Counted from the stretch's first letter, positions 7,105-13,043 are shown. The stretch: DNA of 13,043 nucleotides from an uncultured Collinsella sp. (GCA_902494135.1 CABUSE010000026.1:1-13043), one strand, 5' to 3'. The notes: generated by a model from the sequence alone, not told the origin. Numbers and translations: made by a program.

Positions 7105-7134
7105 GTGTTGGCACGAATCGTGAAGGGAGCACGT

Positions 7135-7854
7135 ATGAAGAGCTTTATTGCCGAGGATTCATTTTGGGAGCTGTTTCCGCAGGCGGCAATCGGTGTTGTG
7201 GTCGTGGAGGGCATGAAGCCCGCGGCTCAGATTCCTCAAGAGGACGTGGACACGATTGCAGCGCTGCTCGACCGTGCCAATATCGATGCGGAGCGCCATC
7301 TGACCAGCGATACTATCAGCGAAAACGCACCGGTCAAGGCATGGCGCGAGGCCTATCGTCTGTTCAAGACCAAAAAGGGCGCGCGTTGCTCAATCGAGAA
7401 CCTGCTCAAACGCGTGCTCAAAGGCAAGCCGGTCGGTCATATCACACCGGCGGTGGATATTTACAACACGGTATCGCTGTCCTACGCGCTGCCCGTTGGC
7501 GGCGAGGATCTGCATGCGATTGAGGGAGATCTTCGCTTGAAGGTGACCGACGGTGGCGATGCGTTCCTGCCGCTTGGCGAGGAAGCGGATGATCCGACGC
7601 TGCCCGGCGAGCTCGCCTATATCGACGATGCGGGCGCCGTGTGCCGCTGCTGGAACTGGCGCGACGGCGTTCGAACGGCTCTGTCCGACGATTCGGCCGA
7701 CGCGTTCCTGGCGATTGAGTGCGTAGAGCCCGAACGCATGGGGGACTGTCAGGCCGCCATCGACCGTCTTGCCGATTTGCTCGAGTGCTATCTGGGAGCG
7801 ACGGTTGTCGTTAAGACGCTTGTGACCCGCGACAATCCCTGCGTGGAGCTGTAG
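7135..7854 (+). CDS. Stand-alone PheRS beta B3/B4-domain protein
   Basis: A 239-residue protein related to the B3/B4 (tRNA-editing) domain of the phenylalanyl-tRNA synthetase beta subunit, without the rest of the synthetase. Residues about 65-195 carry the domain: PVKAWREAYRLF (66-77), SIENLLKRVLKGKPV (86-100), VDIYNTVSLSYALPVGGED (107-125) and PLGEEADDPTLPGELAYID (146-164). In PheRS this domain hydrolyses mischarged Tyr-tRNA(Phe). Stand-alone relatives are widespread and mostly uncharacterised, with trans-editing or amino-acid-derivative hydrolysis the main ideas. The ATG at 7135 has GAAGGGAG five bases upstream; an in-frame ATG at 7105 lacks both a site and family sequence. It is followed 24 bases later by palindrome copy B. 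No synthetase gene is adjacent. Confidence 0.85.
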   Translation: MKSFIAEDSFWELFPQAAIGVVVVEGMKPAAQIPQEDVDTIAALLDRANIDAERHLTSDTISENAPVKAWREAYRLFKTKKGARCSIENLLKRVLKGKPVGHITPAVDIYNTVSLSYALPVGGEDLHAIEGDLRLKVTDGGDAFLPLGEEADDPTLPGELAYIDDAGAVCRCWNWRDGVRTALSDDSADAFLAIECVEPERMGDCQAAIDRLADLLECYLGATVVVKTLVTRDNPCVEL

Positions 7855-7878
7855 CGGCGCCTAGAACCTATTGATGCC

Positions 7879-7920
7879 CAAAACCATCACAAAGGTGCCT
7901 GTCCCCTTTGTGGTGGTTTT
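7879..7920 (+). repeat. Palindromic repeat, copy B, after the B3/B4-domain gene
   Basis: AAAACCATCACAAAGG (7880-7895) pairs with CCTTTGTGGTGGTTTT (7905-7920), 16 pairs with one G-U, loop TGCCTGTCC. The right arm ends in a run of five Ts (7917-7921), so it could act as an intrinsic terminator 24 bases after the stop codon. It is nearly identical to copy C and, inverted, to copy A. Confidence 0.8.
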
Positions 7921-8024
7921 TATGTTGATGAGTTAACAAATAGTGCGTGCGGGGCTTGTGATCGCTGGGTACGGCTAAGATGTTTACCCGTTAGCATTAT
8001 GCAAGCGAAAGGCGGTCGTCTCCC

Positions 8025-8474
8025 ATGCAGCAGAACGACGAGACACGTTTCGAGGACTTTGTCGGACTGATCAGCGGACTCTACAAGGAGATCCAGCGCA
8101 TTAAGACATCTGAGGGCGCCAGGCTGGGCCTTAAGGGCTCCGACATCATGTGCCTGTACTATCTTGAGCGCAGCAAGGATGGCCTGACTGGTGCCGACCT
8201 CGCCCGCATGGCTGGCGTGACCCGCGCTGCCGTCTCGCGCACGCTGGCGCATCTGGAGGAGGGTGGCTACGTCGAGGTCGACGATTCGGGCGATGCCGCC
8301 GTTAAGTATCGCGCCCCGGTTCGCCTGACCACGTTGGGCGGCGAGAGCATGAACGAGGCCGATCGCATTATTCGCGAAGTGCTCGACGCCACCGGTAAGG
8401 CCATGGGTGTGGAGCAGCGCGAGCAAATGTATGCATCGCTGCGCACGATTCTCAACACCTTGCGCGAGCTGTAG
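8025..8474 (+). CDS. MarR-family transcriptional regulator
   Basis: A 149-residue winged helix-turn-helix protein, normal MarR length. The helix-turn-helix lies at about 54-76 (LTGADLARMAGVTRAAVSRTL), followed by HLEEGGYVE (76-84) and a wing ending YRAPVRLTTLG (95-105). N- and C-terminal helices (about 5-27 and 107-147) would form the dimer interface. MarR proteins bind palindromic operators as dimers and usually release DNA on binding a small ligand. The ATG at 8025 follows GAAAGGCGG with a 9-base gap. The degV gene starts 119 bases downstream in the same direction, so the two may be co-transcribed, but the ligand and targets are unknown. I found no clear operator palindrome in 7921-8024. 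Confidence 0.88.
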   Translation: MQQNDETRFEDFVGLISGLYKEIQRIKTSEGARLGLKGSDIMCLYYLERSKDGLTGADLARMAGVTRAAVSRTLAHLEEGGYVEVDDSGDAAVKYRAPVRLTTLGGESMNEADRIIREVLDATGKAMGVEQREQMYASLRTILNTLREL

Positions 8475-8593
8475 GGCCGCCTAGGCATTTGCTTCCCATT
8501 AACAACTGCATCGTCCCGTTTGAGCGCGTATACCGTGCCGGGGCATTGCTGTCAAAATTCCCTGCGCGGGACCTGCGCAAGAAAGGATTCGCT

Positions 8594-9448
8594 ATGTCCG
8601 TCCGCATTATTACCGATTCTGCAAGCGATATGTCGCCGGCCGAGCACCCGGCACTGGACGTTTTGCCGCTGTCCGTCACCTTTGGCACCGATGTGTACAT
8701 GGATGGCGTCGACATCGATCACCAGCGCTTTTACGAGATGCTCGTGGAGCGCGATGAGCTGCCCAAGACCGGCCAGGTAAACCCGTACGCGTTTTCGCAG
8801 GCTATCGCCGAGGTTCGTGAGGCTGGCGACGAGGCTGTGATTATTACCGTGGGCGCTAAGCTCTCGGGCACCAATCAGAGCGCCCGTACCGCACTAGCCG
8901 AGGCGCCGGGCGGCGACGTGTTCGTGGTTGATAGCAACAACGTCACACTGGGCGAGCGCGTGCTGGTCGAGTATGCGCTGCGCTTGGTGGACGAGGGCCG
9001 TAGTGCGGCCCAGATCGCGGCGGCGGTCGAGGCCGTGCGCGACCGCGTGGTGGTTATCGGCCTGCTCGAGACGCTTGAGTATCTGGTGCGCGGCGGTCGT
9101 CTGTCTGCTGCGGCCGGCGCCGTGGGTACGCTGCTCAACGTAAAGCCCGTGGTAGCTGTCGAGGACGGTCTGATCGTGCAGCTGGGAAAGGCGCGCGGTT
9201 CCAAGAACGGCCGCAACCTGCTGAACCAAAAGGTCGAAATGGCGGGCGGTATCGACTTTTCCATGCCGCTTGCGCTCGGCTATACGGGTCTTTCGGATGC
9301 GGTGCTCAAGAAGTATATCGAGGACAGCGCGGCATTGTGGGCTGACCACGCCGAGGGCGAGCTGCCCGTCCACACCATCGGCGCCACCATCGGCACCCAC
9401 GTGGGCCCCGGTGCCGTAGCCGTAGCCTTCTTCCAGCCCGCCAACTAA
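8594..9448 (+). CDS. DegV family fatty acid-binding protein
   Basis: A 284-residue cytosolic protein of the DegV family, whose members bind a fatty acid and in Firmicutes act as FakB partners of the fatty-acid kinase FakA. The opening VRIITDSASDM (3-13), VLPLSVTFG (23-31), KLSGTNQSA (89-97), LLETLEYLVRGGRLS (157-171), LLNVKPVV (180-187) and the end IGTHVGPGAVAVAF (266-279) are all family signatures. Length is typical. The ATG at 8594 has AAAGGA (8582-8587) six bases upstream; the open frame to 8489 is not family sequence. No fakA-like kinase gene is seen here. The loop PKTGQVNP (57-64) has Gly where many relatives have Ser (KTSQPSP). It follows marR and precedes the 9462-9551 palindrome. Confidence 0.93.
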   Translation: MSVRIITDSASDMSPAEHPALDVLPLSVTFGTDVYMDGVDIDHQRFYEMLVERDELPKTGQVNPYAFSQAIAEVREAGDEAVIITVGAKLSGTNQSARTALAEAPGGDVFVVDSNNVTLGERVLVEYALRLVDEGRSAAQIAAAVEAVRDRVVVIGLLETLEYLVRGGRLSAAAGAVGTLLNVKPVVAVEDGLIVQLGKARGSKNGRNLLNQKVEMAGGIDFSMPLALGYTGLSDAVLKKYIEDSAALWADHAEGELPVHTIGATIGTHVGPGAVAVAFFQPAN

Positions 9449-9461
9449 CCGACCTGCCAAC

Positions 9462-9551
9462 AAATGATCCCTTGGGGACGGAGGAAAACGGATCATCGAC
9501 CGCACGGAGGTCGCGAATGATCCGTTTTCCTCCGTCCCCAAGGGATCATTT
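9462..9551. repeat. 90-bp hairpin with a perfect 35-bp stem, after degV
   Basis: Bases 9462-9496 are the exact reverse complement of 9517-9551. The arms run from AAATGATCCCTTGGGGACGG to AAAACGGATCAT. The 20-base loop holds a further 5-bp pairing, CGACC (9497-9501) with GGTCG (9509-9513). It starts 13 bases after the degV stop and ends 21 bases before the ribosome binding site of the next gene. Each arm also has small internal symmetry: GGATCAT near the loop and ATGATCC at the base. The right arm is followed by TTCTTT (9549-9555 is T-rich), so it might terminate degV transcription. Confidence 0.85.
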
Positions 9552-9585
9552 CTTTATGCTGTTAATGCGGAGAAGGGAGCGAGCG

Positions 9586-9906
9586 ATGGCGTCTGAGGGC
9601 TTTTTTGAACGGGTGTATGAGGTGGTCGAGCAGATCCCCGAGGGGATGGTCGCCACGTACGGTCAGGTGGCGCTGCTCGCCGGTCGCCCGCGAAGTGCGC
9701 GCTATGTGGGGTATGCGCTGCATAGCAATCCGCGCCCCGGCGAGATTCCCTGTCATCGCGTGGTGTTTGCCGATGGTCGCATTTGTGAGGGCTTTGCCTT
9801 TGGCGGTCCCGATGCTCAGCGTGAGCTTTTGTTAGGGGAGGGTGTGGCGTTTAAGGACGACATGCACGTCGACCTGGCCGCCTGTCGCTGGCCTGCCGGA
9901 CTCTAA
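9586..9906 (+). CDS. Short MGMT/alkyltransferase-like protein
   Basis: A 106-residue protein equivalent to the C-terminal DNA-binding domain of O6-alkylguanine-DNA alkyltransferases. VATYGQVALLAG (22-33) is the helix-turn-helix region. RSARYVGYAL (36-45) carries the arginine finger and recognition helix, and PCHRVV (55-60) is the active-site motif with Cys56 retained. The DNA-binding alkyltransferase-like (ATL) proteins of similar size normally have Trp instead of this Cys, so this protein combines ATL length with a transferase-type active site. The ATG at 9586 is chosen because AAGGGAG lies six bases upstream and family similarity starts right after; the open frame further upstream only translates the palindrome. 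It may repair or flag alkylated guanine. Confidence 0.85.
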   Translation: MASEGFFERVYEVVEQIPEGMVATYGQVALLAGRPRSARYVGYALHSNPRPGEIPCHRVVFADGRICEGFAFGGPDAQRELLLGEGVAFKDDMHVDLAACRWPAGL

Positions 9907-9921
9907 CAGCTCTGCCGTGGC

Positions 9922-9963
9922 CAAAACCACCACAAAGGTGCCTGTCCCCTTTGTGGTGGTTTT
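9922..9963 (+). repeat. Palindromic repeat, copy C, after the MGMT-like gene
   Basis: AAAACCACCACAAAGG (9923-9938) pairs perfectly over 16 bases with CCTTTGTGGTGGTTTT (9948-9963); the loop is TGCCTGTCC, identical to copy B. It begins 15 bases after the stop codon. The right arm ends in four Ts, giving a possible terminator for the plus-strand gene block. Confidence 0.8.
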
Positions 9964-10147
9964 CCGTTGCAGGTTTACCAGGGCTAACTTATGGAGAAAC
10001 TATGGCGGCGCATATTGACGCTACAAAGTAAACCACGGTGAACTATATTAAATTCAGCAACGGAGCAGGCCATAGGCGATGAAAAAGCCTGCCCTGTTGA
10101 GTTTGATTCGCATTCCTCCCCTCTGTGCGATTCAACGGTGTACTTTG

Positions 10148-10189
10148 GGAACAGGCCCGCCGGCAATTGGCTGCCGGCGGGCCTGTTCC
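10148..10189. repeat. Strong GC-rich hairpin with perfect 18-bp stem
   Basis: GGAACAGGCCCGCCGGCA (10148-10165) pairs exactly with 10172-10189 around the six-base loop ATTGGC. It sits between the convergent MGMT-like and trpS genes and lacks a T-tract on either strand. The surrounding stretch 9964-10236 shows no convincing gene. It contains a weaker GCAGGC/GCCTGC pairing (around 10065-10092) and TCGCA/TGCGA near 10108-10130, so a structured RNA is possible but unsupported. Confidence 0.65.
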
Positions 10190-10236
10190 TGTTTATCGGG
10201 GGAGTGCGATGGGCGGAGCCGAGCCGGTCGGGCACC

Positions 10237-10264
10237 AAAAAAGGCGGACGCCGTGGCGCCCGCC
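10237..10264 (-). terminator. Rho-independent terminator of trpS
   Basis: Read on the minus strand, GGCGGGCGC (10264-10256) pairs with GCGTCCGCC (10251-10243), nine pairs with one G-U, around a CACG loop, followed by six Ts (10242-10237). It lies 35 bases beyond the trpS stop codon. Confidence 0.85.
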
Positions 10265-10299
10265 CTAAAGCAATCGAAAGTTCTAGCCAGCAGATCGGT

Positions 10300-11349
10300 C
10301 TAGTACACCATGCCCATGGCGTCCCGAACCTCGGCCAGGGTCTGCTCGGCGATCTCGTTGGCGCGACGGTTGCCCTCGTGCAGGACGTCCTTCACATAGT
10401 CCAGATCGTTCTCGTAGCGCTGGCGACGCTCGCGGATCGGCGCGAAGTACTCGTTGACGGCCTCTGTCACGTACTTCTTGAGCTGGCCGGAGCCGCCCAT
10501 GCCAATCTCCTCGGCAATCTCGACTTCGGAACGGCCGGTGCAGATGGCGGCGGTCGAAAGCAGACCGGACACGCCGGGACGGTTCTCGGGATCGAACGTA
10601 ATCATGCGCTCGGAGTCGGTCTGGCTCTTCTTGATGCGCTTGGCCGTCTCCTCGGCGGTCATCGAGATGTTGATGGCGTTGCCGTAGCTCTTGCTCATCT
10701 TTCGACCGTCCAGGCCGGGCAGCAGTGGGGTCTCGGACAGCAGCGCATCGACCTCGGGGAACACCTTGCCGTAGCGGTTGTTAAAGCGGCGGGCGATGGT
10801 GCGGGTGAGCTCGATGTGCGGCAGCTGGTCGCGGCCGACGGGCACCACATTGCCCTTGCAGAACAGGATGTCGCAGGCCTGGTGCACCGGGTAGGTGAGC
10901 AGAAGACCGGTGAGCTCGTGGCCCGAGGCCTCCATCTCGGCCTTGACGGTGGGGTTGCGCGCCAGCTCGGCCTCGGAGACCAGCGACAGGAACGGCAGCA
11001 TGAGCTGGTTGGCGGCGGGCACGGCGGAGTGCGCGTAGATCATGGTCTTGTCGGGGTCGATGCCGCAGGCAAGGTAGTCCATGACCATGTTGTACACGTT
11101 GTCCTGGATATGCTCGGTGGTGTCGCGGTCGGTGATGACCTGGTAGTCGGCGATGAGCACGTTGGTCTTGGCGCCCATGTTCTGCAGCTCCACGCGGCCC
11201 TTGAGGGTGCCAAAGTAGTGGCCCAGGTGCAGGCGGCCGGTGGGACGGTCGCCGGTAAGCATGGTGAACTTCTCGGGCGTCTTGGCCAGACCCTCGCGAA
11301 TGGCGTTGCTCTTTTGCAGCGCGACTTCGTAGCTGTTCTCGTTTGGCAT
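10300..11349 (-). CDS. trpS: Tryptophanyl-tRNA synthetase
   Basis: A 349-residue class I aminoacyl-tRNA synthetase that charges tRNA(Trp). GDRPTGRLHLGHYFGTL (33-49) includes the HIGH-type HLGH at 41-44. GRKMSKSYGNAI (215-226) holds the intact KMSKS loop at 217-221. DYQVITDRD, Trp-type active-site residues and VPVGRDQLPHIELTR (169-183) are also as expected for TrpRS. Length is normal (330-350). The ATG (complement of 11347-11349) has AGGAG five bases upstream. The upstream neighbour is the WecA/TagO-family gene, 156 bases away in the same direction, with no clear terminator between. Transcription ends at 10237-10264. I see no T-box or trp-leader features in the gap upstream. Confidence 0.97.
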   Translation of the reverse strand: MPNENSYEVALQKSNAIREGLAKTPEKFTMLTGDRPTGRLHLGHYFGTLKGRVELQNMGAKTNVLIADYQVITDRDTTEHIQDNVYNMVMDYLACGIDPDKTMIYAHSAVPAANQLMLPFLSLVSEAELARNPTVKAEMEASGHELTGLLLTYPVHQACDILFCKGNVVPVGRDQLPHIELTRTIARRFNNRYGKVFPEVDALLSETPLLPGLDGRKMSKSYGNAINISMTAEETAKRIKKSQTDSERMITFDPENRPGVSGLLSTAAICTGRSEVEIAEEIGMGGSGQLKKYVTEAVNEYFAPIRERRQRYENDLDYVKDVLHEGNRRANEIAEQTLAEVRDAMGMVY

Positions 11350-11505
11350 GATTGCTCCTAACGTATGTTCATGGGTCAAGATGATAACGCGTTTATTACA
11401 GGGGCGAGGCGTAAGTAAGCGAGGGGCGGGAGAGGGGCGGCTTGTGCGATGGGTGTCGGGCTGCGCTTGACCAGCGGCGCCGGGGCACATCCTCGGCAGC
11501 TTACC

Positions 11506-12705
11506 CTAGAGCTTGTGGTGGCGCTCTTCTTTGCGTTCCTCGGCTGCCTGCTCCTCCTGTTTAAAGGCGGGATCGTCGGGGGTTACCAGCTCGTCCTCGT
11601 GCGTGCGCTTGTTGTAATGGTGGCGCAGCACGGGCTCAAACAGATGAAGGTGCTTGGCGAAGGCCGCCGACCCAATGGCGAGCACGGTAAAGATGAGCAC
11701 GCGCATGGGGACCTCGACCTGATTGATGGCGGCGGCGCCGGCCGAAAGCATGATGCACCAGGCGTAGATGAGCAGTACGGCCTGCTTTTGGTTGTAGCCC
11801 TCTTGAATGAGGCGGTGGTGGATGTGGCCCTTGTCGGCCTGCCCGATGCTAATGTGGGCGCGCTTGCGGCGAACGATAGCGCTGAACGTATCGATGATGG
11901 GCACGCCGGCTACGATGAGCGGGATGATGAGCGAGGTGAGTGCGGCGGTGCGGCTCACGTTGAGCAGCGAGATGGAACCTAACGCAAAGCCCAGAAGCAG
12001 CGACCCCGAGTCGCCCAAGAAGATGCTCGCGGGGTTGAAGTTATAGCGCAAGAAGGCGAGGCATGAGCCAAAAAGCGCGATGGAGAGCGCGGCGGCGTCG
12101 ATGCGGCCCGAGAGCACGGCGACCGAAAACATGGTGAACGACGCTATGCCGCAGATGCCCGTGGCCAGACCGTCGAGGCCGTCGATAAGGTTGATGATGT
12201 TGGTGAACGCCACCAGGTAGACAATGGTGATGGGGTAGGCGAGCCAGCCGAGCATGATCTCGCCGGGAGCAAACGGGTTGACGATGACGCCGATGCGCAG
12301 GCCGCCCAAGCAGGCGATGAACGCGGCGAGGACCTGGCCGGCCAGCTTTTGCTTGGGCTTGAGCTGGAAGACGTCGTCGATTGCGCCGGTCGCAAAGATG
12401 ACGGTAAAAGAAAGCGCAAGTATGGGGTAGCTGATGTGCAGACGGGGGTGGGGCACCAAAACGGGCGGCCAGCCCAGATACCAGGTGCCTAGAATCTGCA
12501 CGATGCAAGCGACGACGAGGCCTAAAAAGACCGCCGTGCCGCCCATGCGCGGGATGGGCTTAGTGTTGATACGGCGCTTGGAAGGATAGTCGACAGCGTC
12601 GAGCTTGATTGCCAGGCGCTTGACCAGGGGCACCGTAAGGAAGGTCGTGATAAAAGCCGCGACCGCCACGCATAGGTACGGTATGAAGCTCGTGGAGGAA
12701 GCCAT
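11506..12705 (-). CDS. Undecaprenyl-phosphate sugar-1-phosphate transferase (WecA/TagO/MraY family)
   Basis: A 399-residue polytopic membrane enzyme that transfers a UDP-activated N-acetylhexosamine 1-phosphate, most likely GlcNAc, to undecaprenyl phosphate, the first step of surface glycan or teichoic-acid-like polymers. Motifs: INTKPIPRMGG (46-56), GAIDDV (107-112), NLIDGLDGLATG (172-183), NPASIFLGDSGS (224-235) and GHIHHRL (293-299). The last is the HxHH-type motif of the WecA/TagO branch rather than MraY. About ten or eleven membrane helices are seen, ending in a charged tail after residue 345 (THEDEL...EERKEERHHKL), probably cytoplasmic. The ATG (complement of 12703-12705) has no good Shine-Dalgarno; the nearest is GGCGG 12 bases upstream. 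A promoter is visible at 12763-12791. trpS follows. Confidence 0.9.
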   Translation of the reverse strand: MASSTSFIPYLCVAVAAFITTFLTVPLVKRLAIKLDAVDYPSKRRINTKPIPRMGGTAVFLGLVVACIVQILGTWYLGWPPVLVPHPRLHISYPILALSFTVIFATGAIDDVFQLKPKQKLAGQVLAAFIACLGGLRIGVIVNPFAPGEIMLGWLAYPITIVYLVAFTNIINLIDGLDGLATGICGIASFTMFSVAVLSGRIDAAALSIALFGSCLAFLRYNFNPASIFLGDSGSLLLGFALGSISLLNVSRTAALTSLIIPLIVAGVPIIDTFSAIVRRKRAHISIGQADKGHIHHRLIQEGYNQKQAVLLIYAWCIMLSAGAAAINQVEVPMRVLIFTVLAIGSAAFAKHLHLFEPVLRHHYNKRTHEDELVTPDDPAFKQEEQAAEERKEERHHKL

Positions 12706-12762
12706 GAATCAATAAACCGCCAAGCGTCGAAGGAAAAGGTCAAAGGATGCCATGCCGCAAAG

Positions 12763-12791
12763 GGTATAGCTGACCCATGATACTCGACCAA
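12763..12791 (-). promoter_or_regulatory. Candidate promoter for the WecA/TagO-family gene
   Basis: On the minus strand TTGGTC (12791-12786) and TATACC (12768-12763) are separated by 17 bases, 4/6 and 5/6 matches to the sigma-70 consensus. The start codon is 57 bases downstream. From 12792 to 12938 I see no gene; there is one imperfect hairpin, GGCGATTTTC/GAAAACCGCC (12900-12926). Confidence 0.45.
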
Positions 12792-12938
12792 GGAGGGTGT
12801 GAGGAATTGCACGGGGCGATAATCACGCGCTTACCAGATATTCGAGTGATAGTGAGGCTCTACCTGGTGCCTTTTGGGGATCTGGGCGGGATTTGCAATG
12901 GCGATTTTCGGCAGAAGAAAACCGCCCCCCACGTTACG

Positions 12939-12966
12939 AAAATGAACCCACCTAAAACAGGTGGGT
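12939..12966 (-). terminator. Intrinsic terminator of an unidentified minus-strand transcript
   Basis: On the minus strand ACCCACCT (12966-12959) pairs perfectly with AGGTGGGT (12953-12946) around GTTTT, followed by TCATTTT (12945-12939). The transcript it ends comes from the right edge of the window, heading toward the WecA/TagO-family gene. Confidence 0.6.
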
Positions 12967-13043
12967 GCCCTCATCGACTGTTCCAGCGTCCTTAACAACG
13001 AAGGATACCTGTACTAAGTACGACTGTGTGGGCTCCCTAAATA
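12939..13043 (-). ncRNA. Possible 3' part of a structured RNA (6S RNA-like), incomplete
   Basis: Read from the right edge on the minus strand, the sequence has short hairpins (GTAC-TTA-GTAC; TCCTT-CGTTGTT-AAGGA near 13003-12987), then AACAGTCGATGAGGGCACCC leading into the CACCCACCT...AGGTGGG terminator hairpin. From memory, a GGGCACCCACCT 3' end resembles the 3' part of some Gram-positive 6S RNAs, which bind RNA polymerase holoenzyme. This is a recollection, not a measured match, and the 5' half is outside the window. One minus-strand frame is open across it and stops inside the hairpin, but its codons (TTA, GTA, AGG, ACA) are unlike the neighbouring genes, so coding is less likely. Confidence 0.4.

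Noticed and set aside
6987..7134. T-box riboswitch before the B3/B4-domain gene
   Set aside because: GAAGGTGGCCG is only loosely like the T-box AGGGTGGNACCGCG core; no specifier stem or terminator/antiterminator pair could be made out.
9472..9585. Upstream extension of the MGMT-like gene beginning MGTEENGS
   Set aside because: This frame merely translates the 35-bp palindrome; the minus strand from 9541 also begins MGTEENGS for the same reason. The ribosome binding site and family similarity support the start at 9586.
10079..10303. 74-codon open frame on the plus strand (MKKPALLSL...)
   Set aside because: No ribosome binding site, it runs through the GC-rich hairpin and the trpS terminator, and its composition is Ala/Arg/Cys-rich without a recognisable family.
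10138..11361. 407-codon open frame on the plus strand across trpS
   Set aside because: It lies antisense to trpS, which has complete HIGH and KMSKS motifs. The frame is a by-product of high GC content and reads as low-complexity Gly/Ala/Leu/Val/His sequence.
12777..12995. 72-codon open frame on the plus strand near the right edge
   Set aside because: It overlaps the minus-strand promoter and terminator, lacks a ribosome binding site and has no family resemblance.

Overview
The window is high-GC bacterial chromosomal DNA with G/C-rich third codon positions, clear AAGGAG-type ribosome binding sites and short intergenic gaps. The gene set (lactate permease, ATP-type PEP carboxykinase, DegV, WecA/TagO-type transferase) and the palindromic intergenic repeats suggest an anaerobic gut actinobacterium of the Coriobacteriia, most like Collinsella. 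That assignment is inference from general resemblance, not from a marker gene.

Layout. (1) 1-137: the first 45 codons of a CPA1-type cation/proton antiporter, minus strand, running off the left edge. (2) 391-1230: a PPP/calcineurin-like metallophosphatase, followed by a gene-free stretch (1231-1627) holding a terminator and a 123-bp element bounded by perfect 18-bp inverted repeats. (3) 1628-3208, minus: a polytopic flippase-like protein with a long charged N-terminus. (4) 3389-4960: an LctP-type lactate permease, divergent from the flippase. (5) 4962-5099: a cluster of palindromes and direct repeats. (6) 5239-9906, all plus: pckA, a stand-alone PheRS B3/B4-domain protein, a MarR regulator, a DegV protein and a short MGMT-like protein. 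(7) 10300-12705, minus: a WecA/TagO-family phosphoglycosyl transferase and trpS, convergent with the plus-strand block. (8) 12939-13043, minus: the 3' part of an unidentified transcript, possibly 6S RNA, ending in an intrinsic terminator.

Function. The core is lactate uptake (lctP) followed by PEP carboxykinase, so lactate use and C4/C3 interconversion sit side by side. A 16-bp LacI-type palindrome lies in the pckA upstream region. The flippase and the WecA/TagO-type enzyme both point to lipid-linked cell-surface glycan assembly, although they are not adjacent. The remaining genes are housekeeping or regulatory and show no obvious shared pathway.

The most unusual content is intergenic. Three copies of a ~42-bp hairpin with a conserved loop (one in the opposite orientation), a 90-bp hairpin with a perfect 35-bp stem, and a composite palindrome cluster sit 1 to 24 bases after the stop codons of five plus-strand genes. 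All carry a (G)GGGAC core. They look like a dispersed palindromic repeat family, possibly mobile, that may also terminate transcription or protect mRNA 3' ends. I saw no CRISPR array, transposase, phage gene, tRNA or rRNA.
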